64,000 bases of DNA, taken from NCBI GenBank assembly GCA_001695595.3, contig MBPM02000059.1:310001-374000 (forward strand). Direction: 5' to 3'. This DNA is from Plasmopara viticola. Its lineage: Eukaryota > Oomycota > Peronosporomycetes > Peronosporales > Peronosporaceae. This document shows positions 23,645 to 31,676 of this stretch, piece after piece. The notes under the pieces were generated by a model. That model was not told the origin of the DNA and did not search any database. It saw only the letters and a program-made list of their open reading frames with translations. The position numbers were made by a program, and so were the translations under genes. Position 1 is the first letter of the stretch, and every line of letters starts with the position of its first letter.

Positions 23645-26637
23645 GCCAACCGCATCCGGATTGGCTCGTTTGATGTGAATTCTCTAGGCTCGAAGCGCAA
23701 GAAGCACGAAACACTCCCCAAAGATTTGCGGCGCTACCGCGTCGATATCCTTGGCCTTCAAGAAACCAAGATCTACGATAGAGGTGAGCACCGCATCATT
23801 GACTTCCTTCTTCTAACCCTGCAAGCAAAAACCGAGTTACACGGCATCGGATTCGCAATCTCTCCGCGACTCCGACCATTCCTTCAACGCTACTGGTCTC
23901 ACTCCGACCGTATCGGTATCTTAAAACTGCGACTACCCCACATCGGCATCGTCAACATCGTGAATGCGTACTCACCGCACAGCGGCTACCCCCTAGAAGC
24001 CGTCGACAGATTCTACGCTGACCTCAGCACCGCGCTCACCTCCCTCCCGCGCCGCGATCTAACCTTCCTTACAGGCGATTTCAACGCAAAGCTGGGCCGG
24101 CGCCACGACCTCGAACCCTTCCTTGGGAACCACGGCCGCGGTTATCGCAAGCGCAACGGTAGTGTCCTCGCCTCCTTTTGTCAGACTCACAACCTCTTTG
24201 TGACAAACACAAATTTCCGAAGCGAGCAAAGAACATCACAACGTGGACCCAGCGCAAAACGGACCACTTCATCTACAACCAGATTGACTACATCCTCTGC
24301 TCGCAGAACTGCCGTCGCCTGTGCGTGCACGCGCAGTCTTGGGGCGGCACTCTCACTTCATCAGACCACAAGCTCGTTACCGCGGACTTCACTCTAGAGG
24401 GCGCTGCTCAGATCCGGTTCCGACCGCGCTCAGAGCTTCCTCAACAACTGCACCTCGCCCGCGACGCCTTTGTCGATGACGAAGACGCCCGCGACGCCTA
24501 CGTACGAGCGCTGATCGCTGCCTCAACTGAACACCCGATCCCAGTCACCGACCCGATTTAGCAACGGTGGAACGCAACCCTACAGACGACAAAAACGGCC
24601 GCCGAACTAGCTGTTGGCTACTCCCCTCAACGCAGCACCCGCAGATACATAGACGCCACGCTCACAGCACTGTCCGAACAGCAACGTCAACTCCGACTCC
24701 GTGTCCAAAACGACCACGCTGCGAACATCGCAGAATTTCGCCGCGAACGTGACGCCGTACTCCGCCAAATCCACCAACGCTGCCGCGAACTCGCCTTCCA
24801 AGCTCTCGACGCCAAGATCAGCCGCATCGAAGAACTACACGACTCCGTACGCATGTACTCAGCCGTACGCGAGCTCTTCCCGCGACCACCAGGACAAGTC
24901 ACCGTGCACGACAGCACAGGCAAATACATCCTACACCGACCAACCGCGAAAAACCTCATCCGCGGCTACTTCAAAGGACAACTAACGGATCCAACCCACG
25001 CTCCAATCATCCCAAGCAGCGAAGCGCGACCTCTGAGCTCCCCAATCACTGGTGACGAGCTCGCCCGCGCTTTCCGCCGACTCAGCAACAAATTTGCATC
25101 AGGACCCGACGATATTCCAGCAGAACTACTCAAGTACGGAGCCGACCAGATTGCCGAACCCCTCGCGGCTCTGATCAACGACAGTTTCGCACTTGGACAG
25201 CCACTCGAGCTCGACGAAGGCACTCTTCTGTGTCTCCCGAAGCTGAACAAATCCCAAGGTGAATGCTTCAGTCTCTGACCGATCGTCCTACTCAACAGCA
25301 TCCGCAAAGCCGTATCACTAGTCGTCCTCAACCGGATTCGATCCGACGTCGACAACTTTCTCTCGCCACACCGAAGCGGCTTCCGCGCTCATCGCAGCAC
25401 GGTAGACGCCGTCTGGGCCCACAAATAGCTCACCGCACGAGCCACCGACCGCCGTGAAACAATTAATGTGTTAGGTATCGACTTATCCCGCGCATTCGAC
25501 AGCATCAACAGATCCAAGCTCATCACTGTGCTCCAGACATTCCTCCAAGACGACGAAGTTCGACTCATCCGACTCCTCCTGAGCCGCACGACACTTTCAC
25601 TCCGATCCAGCAACCAAGCTCTCGACCCGTTCGAAAGTAACGTAGGCACACCCCAAGGCGACTCACTCTCACCCGTTCTGTTTACTATCTACCTCGAAGC
25701 AGCTCTTCGCGACCTCTCCGGTGCACTCGATGTGCCACACAACTTCCTGCAGCAGATGATCGTCTGCGCAGACGACGCCGACTTCATCTGCACTGATCCT
25801 TCCGTCGTCCAGCTTATCCAGAACCAGGCCCCAGCGATCCTCAGTCGCTGGAGTCTACACATGAACGAAGCCAAGACCGAAGTCACCGAAATTCGCCGCC
25901 ACTGCAACCCGTCAGGCGCCACTCGACACGCCCGAGCCCGAGAAAAAACCTGGCGCCACACTAAGAAGCTCGGAACACTCCTCGGCGATATTGAAGATCT
26001 ATCCCGACGCAAGTCCCTGGCCACCCTCGCGCTCCACCGCCTCTGGTCCGTCTGGCTCCGCCCCACGCTCATCTCACCCAAGACCCGCATTCGACTGTAC
26101 AACACCTACGTTCTACCAATTCTGCTGTACAACTGCGCCACCTGGGCTCTTACCAAGTCAGAGCTCCACGGCCTCGAGAATTTCCATCGCCGCCAGCTTC
26201 GCTACGCTCTTGGCTACCGCTACCCTCGACACATTTCGAATGCAAGACTCTACGACCTCTGTGATGAGCGGCCGCTGAGACTACGACTGACACAAGCTCG
26301 CTGGCGCCTGTTTGGCCATGTACTTCGCCGCAATCCCGACATTCCAGCTAACCTCCAGATGCGTGCCTACTTCTTCTCCACCGCAGCAAAATGGCGCGGA
26401 CGTCCCCGCACGACGCTCCCCTCAACACTCGACCACGACCTTGTTTCCCGTGGCTCCGGCTTTCGACTCCGGACAGCACAAGACCTCGAAGTGCTTCGTA
26501 CCCTTGCACAAGACCGAAAGAAATGGAAGACCCTCACGACCTCGGTGCTGGATGCACTGCCTGCCGAACGAGACCCGACGTACGCGGACACCACTCTATG
26601 CCGTGGACTAGCCAGACTGAGCCTAGCACGTGTATAA
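23645..26637 (+). pseudogene. LINE unit 2, endonuclease-reverse transcriptase
   Basis: This is the most complete copy. The endonuclease region (about 23645-24390) shows LGLQETKI, TGDFNAKLG and, after a frameshift near 24215, SDHKLVTADF: the metal- and phosphate-binding motifs of APE-type nucleases. The RT region (about 24840-26200) has LGIDLSRAFDSINRS, GTPQGDSLSPVLFTIYLEAA and the catalytic CADDADFI. A C-terminal RWRLFGHVLRR segment follows. The frame is broken by the frameshift and by stops at 24559 (TAG), 25276 (TGA) and 25426 (TAG); the last is TGG in the inverted copy. The 5' end begins near 23485 with CGGAAAACGTTGGGG, which matches the two small derivatives elsewhere in the window. It is not autonomous in this form. 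Confidence 0.9.
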
Positions 26638-26665
26638 CTTGGCAACGCGATAACGTAATCCATAC

Positions 26666-26679
26666 AAACTCTAGATCTC
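26666..26679 (+). repeat. right target-site duplication of composite LINE
   Basis: This is the exact partner of the AAACTCTAGATCTC at 21229-21242. It directly follows a very short 3' tail (TAATCCATAC) rather than a long ACATT array. Confidence 0.85.
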
Positions 26680-27208
26680 ACTCGAAAAGTCGATTTCTAG
26701 GAACAGTCTAGGCGACGAGCAAAATTTGAGCGTCATCATTGTGCAGCCTCTTCTTTTGGCTAATTTAGGAGATGCTTTTCCCTTTACTCCTGACCTCCTC
26801 TGCTCTCTCTTTGACTTGCAATCAGTTGAAAATATTTGCATGCCACCAATGCTAATGTATTGCTTCATAAGTACAATACTCACAAAATTCACATCTATTT
26901 TCGTGAGAATTGTACTTATTTACTAGATCATCGTCCCAATTTCTCAAGAATAATGTATACTATAAACAAGTAGTGACTGCGCACTGACATTCGCCCGAAA
27001 AAGTAGCACGACCAACTGTTGGCAAAAGATGATAAGATGGCGTTCTGGAGAATTTACGTAGCCTGCGTGGTGAGCGCTACTATATCATTGCATGATACCG
27101 GCGTTAAGCTGCACGATGAGTAGCGCCGGACAATTGGGTCAACTCCTGAGCTGCAGGTCGAATCCCTATAAACCCACAAGTCGGCAACCAACTTCTCGAA
27201 AAACCGCT
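26680..27208. other. spacer between LINE insertion and small membrane-protein gene
   Basis: AT-rich sequence with no supported gene. It should include the 3' UTR of the minus-strand gene that ends at 27209. Confidence 0.5.
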
Positions 27209-27466
27209 TTAGCTCCTCGTCGCATCCTGTGCAGTCACAGCTTCCGCGCTTGGAGTCGCCTTGTTCGCCTTACTGAGCTCTGCCGCCACATACTCGTTTT
27301 CGGTAATCTGCCAGCGCTGCATCGAGTCTTTAAAAATGTATACACCAGTGACGGCACCCAGAATGACTGCAAGACTAAGATCCACGAGTGGGGTCGATCG
27401 ACGCACGCGCGGACGCAGCGTCACGCCTTCCTTCCTCTTGCCGAACATCGCTCCTATTTTTGTCAA
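27209..27466 (-). CDS. small single-pass membrane protein, 85 aa
   Basis: This frame of 85 codons has a basic N-terminus (KIGAMFGKRKEG, then RPRVRRS) followed by one hydrophobic segment at about residues 27-46 (DLSLAVILGAVTGVYIF). A polar, helical tail follows. Size and layout (positively charged start, one transmembrane helix, short soluble tail) are typical of small inner-mitochondrial-membrane subunits or assembly factors, but I cannot place it in a named family. Its start is 461 bp from the start of mtHSP70 in divergent orientation. Nearby plus-strand frames over the same bases lack any such organisation. That it is a real gene is probable; its function is unknown. Confidence 0.5.
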   Translation of the reverse strand: MTKIGAMFGKRKEGVTLRPRVRRSTPLVDLSLAVILGAVTGVYIFKDSMQRWQITENEYVAAELSKANKATPSAEAVTAQDATRS

Positions 27467-27527
27467 TGTTGTGTTTGCCCCTCAACTCTCCGTTAAGTAC
27501 GATAAAGCATTCATTCCTTTCTGTGTG

Positions 27528-27552
27528 TTCTGGAACGATCGAACAGAAATTC
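27528..27552. promoter_or_regulatory. candidate heat-shock element
   Basis: Within the divergent gap between the small membrane-protein gene and mtHSP70 is TTCTGGAACGATCGAACAG followed by AAATTC. It contains TTC-nn-GAA, then a near-match ATC, then two more GAA triplets and an inverted TTC. Heat-shock factor binds alternating nTTCnnGAAn units. The phasing is imperfect and it sits about 375 bp from the mtHSP70 start, so this is suggestive only. Confidence 0.3.
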
Positions 27553-27927
27553 TCGACTATAAAATGTATGTTGAAAGGTCCTTGACGCCATAGCATTTTT
27601 TAGCCAAGGTGTATGGCCGCATGGCCGATAAAGAACGTGCCAACGTCATTTTCTTCATGGCTTCTCGAAGGCACTGTCCGAGGGATATAGAGACTTTCCT
27701 TGTAATTCTTATATTTAATTACCTGTAGCATAAAGTCCTTTTTTATCTCATCCACATGTGAATGTTTGCCAAACCGAATCCTGTAGGACCTAATTATCTC
27801 TACTTTTAAATCCCAGCATTTTGATCGAAATCATTGTGTTAATCGAATACGTCAGACTAGCGAGTGGTTCACAATGGCCTTCAATTGCCATTTTGCTTAA
27901 AACCGTTAAGTTCATACATATTCAAGG

Positions 27928-29880
27928 ATGCTGCGTCTCGTTACCGCTCGTTCCACTGCTTCGGCCGCGACCAAGCGCATGTTTTCGGCTTCTGCTGGCT
28001 CGGAAGTCATTGGCATTGATCTTGGGACGACCAACTCGTGCGTGGCCGTAATGGAGGGAAAGACTGCGCGTGTCATTGAGAACTCGGAGGGTGCGCGCAC
28101 GACGCCATCTGTTGTCGCCATTCTGGACAATGACGAGCGCCTTGTCGGCATGCCTGCCAAGCGCCAGGCTGTGACGAACCCTGAAAATACGTTTTACGCC
28201 GTCAAGCGGTTGATTGGCCGCAAGTTTGGAGACAAGGAGACCCAGGAAGTGGCCAAGGTCGTGTCGTATAAGATTGTGAAGGGAACCAATGGCAAAGATG
28301 CGTGGGTGGAAGCCAAAGGCAAGAAGTACTCGCCGTCGCAAATTGGCTCGATGGTGCTGACGAAGATGAAGGAGACGGCGGATGGTTTCTTGGGCAAGCC
28401 CATTACCCAAGCCGTGATCACGGTGCCAGCTTACTTTAACGACTCGCAGCGTCAAGCTACCAAGGATGCGGGCAAAATTGCTGGCTTGGACGTGCTACGC
28501 ATCATCAACGAACCTACAGCCGCTGCTCTGGCCTATGGCATGGACAAAGCGGACGGCAAAGTCATTGCGGTCTTTGACCTTGGTGGCGGTACTTTTGACG
28601 TGTCGATTCTCGAGATTTCAGGAGGGGTGTTTGAAGTCAAGTCGACGAATGGCGACACGCTGCTGGGCGGGGAAGATTTTGATGAAGAATTGCTCCGTCA
28701 CCTTGTGAGTGAGTTTAAGAAAGAGACGAGCATTGATTTGTCCGGCGACAACCTTGCTATGCAGCGGCTGCGCGAAGCTGCCGAGAAGGCGAAGCGCGAA
28801 CTCGATGGGTTGGCGCAAACGGACATTAGTCTGCCATTCATCACTGCGGACGCGTCGGGTCCCAAGCACTTGAACATGAAAATTACGCGGGCTACGTTTG
28901 AGAAATTGGTTGGCAAATTGATCGAACGCACCATGGGTCCGTGCAAGAAGTGCGTGAAGGATGCCGGGTTGAACAAGAGCGAGATCAACGAGGTCATTTT
29001 GGTCGGCGGTATGTCCCGCATGCCCAAGGTCCAGGCGACGGTCGAGGACTTTTTCGGCAAGAAACCATCCAAGGGCGTGAATCCGGATGAAGTCGTGGCC
29101 ATGGGTGCTGCGATTCAGGGTGGTGTCTTGCGTGGCGATGTCAAGGACATTTTGTTGCTCGATGTGACTCCTCTTTCTTTGGGTATTGAGACACTGGGTG
29201 GCGTGTTTACCAAGTTGATCCCACGAAACACGACAATTCCGACCAAAAAGTCGCAAGTGTTCTCGACGGCTGCGGACTCGCAGACGCAAGTGGGCATCAA
29301 GGTGCTACAGGGAGAACGTGAGATGGCTGCTGACAATAAACTCCTTGGCAACTTTGACCTCGTTGGCATCCCGCCGGCCCCACGTGGTGTGCCTCAGATT
29401 GAAGTGAGTTTTGACATTGACGCGAATGGAATTGTGAATGTTGGTGCGCGGGACAAGGCTACCGGCAAAGAGCAGAACATTGTCATTCAATCGAGTGGTG
29501 GGCTCTCTGAAGCGGAGATTGAGAAAATGGTGGCAGATGCAGAGGCCAATGCTGCCGCTGACCAGCAGCGCAAGGAATTGATTGAGGCCAAGAACGACGC
29601 CGACTCGACTCTTTACACGACAGAAAAAACACTTAAGGAGCACGAAGACAAGATTGATGCCGAGTTGCTTGAAAAGGTGAAGACTGCTCTTGCGGACTTG
29701 CGGACCAAGTCGGAGGGTGACAACACGGATGAGATTAAGGCTGCGCTTGAAGAAGTCCAGAGGATGTCGATGAAGATTGGGGAAGCCGTGTACAAGTCGC
29801 AGCAGAGTGAAAGTGCTTCGAGTGACGACACCAAGGATGATAATGTACACGACGCCGAGTTTAAGGATAAGAAGGACTAA
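27928..29880 (+). CDS. HSPA9: mitochondrial HSP70 chaperone
   Basis: This is a complete intronless DnaK-type chaperone of 650 residues, the usual length for mortalin/Ssc1. A basic, Ser/Ala-rich presequence (about 1-25) precedes the ATPase domain, which opens with [17 protein letters not shown]. Further hallmarks are [35 protein letters not shown], the phosphate-2 loop [13 protein letters not shown] and the adenosine-site [14 protein letters not shown]. The interdomain linker [20 protein letters not shown] leads to the peptide-binding domain, then the helical lid and a polar tail ending FKDKKD. The family folds matrix proteins and, with TIM44, drives import through TIM23; TIM21 of the same translocase is encoded at 49.9 kb. 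The sequence resembles bacterial and mitochondrial DnaK and lacks an ER retention or cytosolic EEVD end. The start gives an intact presequence. A possible heat-shock element lies upstream. Confidence 0.96.
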   Translation: MLRLVTARSTASAATKRMFSASAGSEVIGIDLGTTNSCVAVMEGKTARVIENSEGARTTPSVVAILDNDERLVGMPAKRQAVTNPENTFYAVKRLIGRKFGDKETQEVAKVVSYKIVKGTNGKDAWVEAKGKKYSPSQIGSMVLTKMKETADGFLGKPITQAVITVPAYFNDSQRQATKDAGKIAGLDVLRIINEPTAAALAYGMDKADGKVIAVFDLGGGTFDVSILEISGGVFEVKSTNGDTLLGGEDFDEELLRHLVSEFKKETSIDLSGDNLAMQRLREAAEKAKRELDGLAQTDISLPFITADASGPKHLNMKITRATFEKLVGKLIERTMGPCKKCVKDAGLNKSEINEVILVGGMSRMPKVQATVEDFFGKKPSKGVNPDEVVAMGAAIQGGVLRGDVKDILLLDVTPLSLGIETLGGVFTKLIPRNTTIPTKKSQVFSTAADSQTQVGIKVLQGEREMAADNKLLGNFDLVGIPPAPRGVPQIEVSFDIDANGIVNVGARDKATGKEQNIVIQSSGGLSEAEIEKMVADAEANAAADQQRKELIEAKNDADSTLYTTEKTLKEHEDKIDAELLEKVKTALADLRTKSEGDNTDEIKAALEEVQRMSMKIGEAVYKSQQSESASSDDTKDDNVHDAEFKDKKD

Positions 29881-30109
29881 GGACCGTTAGTAGAGTGCCA
29901 GCTAGCCTTAGACGACGGCTATACCGGACCAAGAGTGTCTTCGTTGCCCGTAGTATTTTTGATGCTATCCCTTCTCTCTTTTGTTTATTAGATGAAGACA
30001 CGTAGGAAGTTGCAAACGAGTAATTTACCGAGTGAAACGAAAGGAATACGCCGTGATAAATCAATTGTCGTTATGAAAAGTGCCATTGCTAGACCTCGTT
30101 TCACCGTCT

Positions 30110-30802
30110 CTACACGCTCTCGCTCTTGTCTTTAGCTGACGATGCTTCGTTTGGTGTTGGCTCAAGGTTTCTCTCGCCACCTTCTTCGTTTGTCTGTTTC
30201 AAGACGCTAGTAAGATTTTCTTTCTCGTGTGTTGCAAGGCTTCACTTACCTGCTCCATGAGGTCTCCAATGGACTTTTCCAGCTCATCAATACGCGATCC
30301 CATCTCATCAAGTGCACGAGAACCACACCAGCACATCGCACAGCATTAAAGTTAAGGACACTAAGTACCCAATTCGCAGGTTACACTGCTAGGTTGCACA
30401 ACATGCAGTGGCACTAATTTAGTGAAAAGGATATTTCTTCCGATGATGGCGTCCGACATCTGCGCAAAACGCGATTGCTGCATGGCAATAAGTGCATTAC
30501 GTTGTAAGCAATCGCGACCCAATTGATCCATGCAGTCGACTACGTACCATCTGCTCCAGCAAACTCTGAACCTGTTGCAGCAGGCCAATGTTATGAGTAG
30601 TTAGTTAACACGCAACCCGGATATATGATACTCGTGGAGTACGCACAAAAACCGAGAGGTCCTGAGCGTCAGCAGGTGGGTCGCCAGTCGCAGAGCTGGC
30701 GTTGACATTCTTGGAAGCGTCTGAAGAGCTCTGTAGCGTTATCAGAAACATTCATATCGATAAAGTGCGTGAGAGCAACGTCAGATCAAGCGCACTCGAC
30801 AT
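30110..30802 (-). CDS. HSBP1: heat shock factor-binding protein 1, six exons
   Basis: The exons, in minus-strand order, are 30802-30796, 30720-30647, 30571-30548, 30477-30435, 30311-30250 and 30193-30110. Together they give 98 codons including the stop. The core reads DLSVFVQSLLEQMQSRFAQM, then SDAIIGRIDEMGSRIDELEK, then SIGDLMEQ, closely following animal HSBP1 (DL..VVQ.LL.QMQ..F..MSD.IIGRIDDM..RIDDLEKNI.DLM). That family is a trimeric coiled coil that binds the HSF1 trimerisation domain and damps the heat-shock response; related proteins (CCDC53) form part of the WASH complex. Exon 3 is a 24-nt microexon. Introns 1, 2, 3 and 5 are GT-AG (75, 75, 70 and 56 nt). Intron 4 is U12-type AT-AC. The seven-base first coding exon is the least certain part. 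The gene converges on mtHSP70 with 229 bp between stops. Confidence 0.9.
30312..30434 (-). other. HSBP1: U12-type AT-AC intron in HSBP1
   Basis: On the minus strand, exon 4 ends ATCATCGGAAGAA and the intron starts ATATCCTTTTC, an exact match to the minor-spliceosome 5' splice site. A branch site TCCTTAAC lies at 30357-30350. The first AC dinucleotide after it, GTGCAC at 30317-30312, is immediately followed by TTGATGAGATG. Splicing there restores IIGRIDEM in frame, as in HSBP1 of other eukaryotes. No GT donor would give that protein. The branch-to-acceptor distance (about 40 nt) is longer than the usual 10-20 nt. Confidence 0.85.
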
Positions 30803-30956
30803 GGAAGACGCACCATGTGCACACGCTGTTTTAAAGTGTAGGCGGTAAACCGGTATCTTATTTTGATGGTGGAATTTCTGCTTTTTCTACTCATTGTCGC
30901 CCACACTTAATATTCCTCTTACTGGACATGTCCTCTTTGTGATTATAAACTAGGGA

Positions 30957-31676
30957 ATCGTTGACTGTCGGTACCCTTTTGTAAATGGCCGGTACCCCTT
31001 GATTTTAGCTAATGAAATTAGTTCATTCAATCAATGGGAGCAGTTTATCTTTGTTAATGAACACAGTGATTTTTCAACCAAGAAAAAGAGAAAGCAATAT
31101 TCATCCGGTACCTATTTGTCAACTGCCGGTACTCCTTGCTTTTTAAGAAATTACTCCTACTCACCTCTTCTCAATATCGTTCTTTTCAACATCACTCTTC
31201 TCAATATCACTCTTCTCGCACTCTTCTTCTCGCAATGGGCTTAATATTTAAATGTTCGTGACGCCACTTTATTATTCAATGTCAGCACTAATTACCGCAC
31301 TTGACAACCTTGCATCTTTCACGAAGGCTTGTAGCCAACCCTTTCGCTTGACCCCTTGCTTCGGAGAGCACTTCGTTCACATCCTTAGGTGCGTCTGAGT
31401 TGATATCAAGTGAGAACCTTGCGATCGGGGGAGCATCTCCAGGGCCGTGCAAAGCTGCCAACAAACTTTACCAAAAGGCTACCGGCACTTTAACGACTCC
31501 GTTGAATAATAAAGTGGCGTCACGAACGTTTAAACATTAAGTCCGAGTTTTAGCCAATCAGTAATTATTTGATTAGCCAATCACAAAAATGGGGGATGGA
31601 TAAAATGAACTAATCTCATTGGCTAAAATGAAGGGGTACTGGTAGTTTACCTAAAGGGTACCGGCAATTTAACGAT
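30957..31676. mobile_element. foldback/MITE-like element with nested inverted repeats
   Basis: The two ends are inverted copies of about 80 bp. The left end contains CGGTACCCTTTTGTAAATGG, then GGTACCCCTTGATTTTAGC, then AATGAAATTAGTTCATT. The right end shows the same order on the opposite strand with about 80 percent identity. A second inverted pair of about 40 bp lies inside (31238-31279 and 31504-31545, containing GTTCGTGACGCCACTTTATT), and an additional copy of the CGGTACC...GCCGGTAC motif sits near 31113. No transposase is encoded, so it would be non-autonomous. No convincing target-site duplication was found, so the outer limits are approximate. Between the inner repeats a minus-strand stretch (about 31290-31475) is open for roughly 60 codons without an ATG. 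Confidence 0.7.

Larger units (their letters stand above)
21243..26665 (+). mobile_element. composite LINE insertion, two units, inner part inverted
   Basis: A 5.4-kb block of non-LTR retrotransposon sequence is bracketed by one 14-bp TSD. In order it contains a plus-strand piece of the endonuclease-RT linker (21243-21720), a minus-strand piece running from the same point of the element to its 3' end and tail (23480 down to 21721), and a near full-length plus-strand unit (23481-26665). If the middle segment is flipped back, unit 1 becomes one continuous 5'-truncated plus-strand LINE lying head-to-tail before unit 2. The flip points share the 8-bp palindrome CGTGCACG. The element encodes an APE-type endonuclease followed by a reverse transcriptase, and its other copies end in short tandem repeats (ACATT)n rather than poly(A), as in RTE-like clades. 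Clade assignment is inference. Confidence 0.85.

Noticed and set aside
21783..23678. Several plus-strand frames over the inverted LINE piece
   Set aside because: They are antisense shadows of the GC-rich reverse transcriptase; the minus-strand RT motifs are unambiguous.
28618..29850. Long minus-strand frames opposite mtHSP70 (up to 223 codons)
   Set aside because: Antisense shadows of a highly conserved coding gene with biased codon use; no domain of their own.
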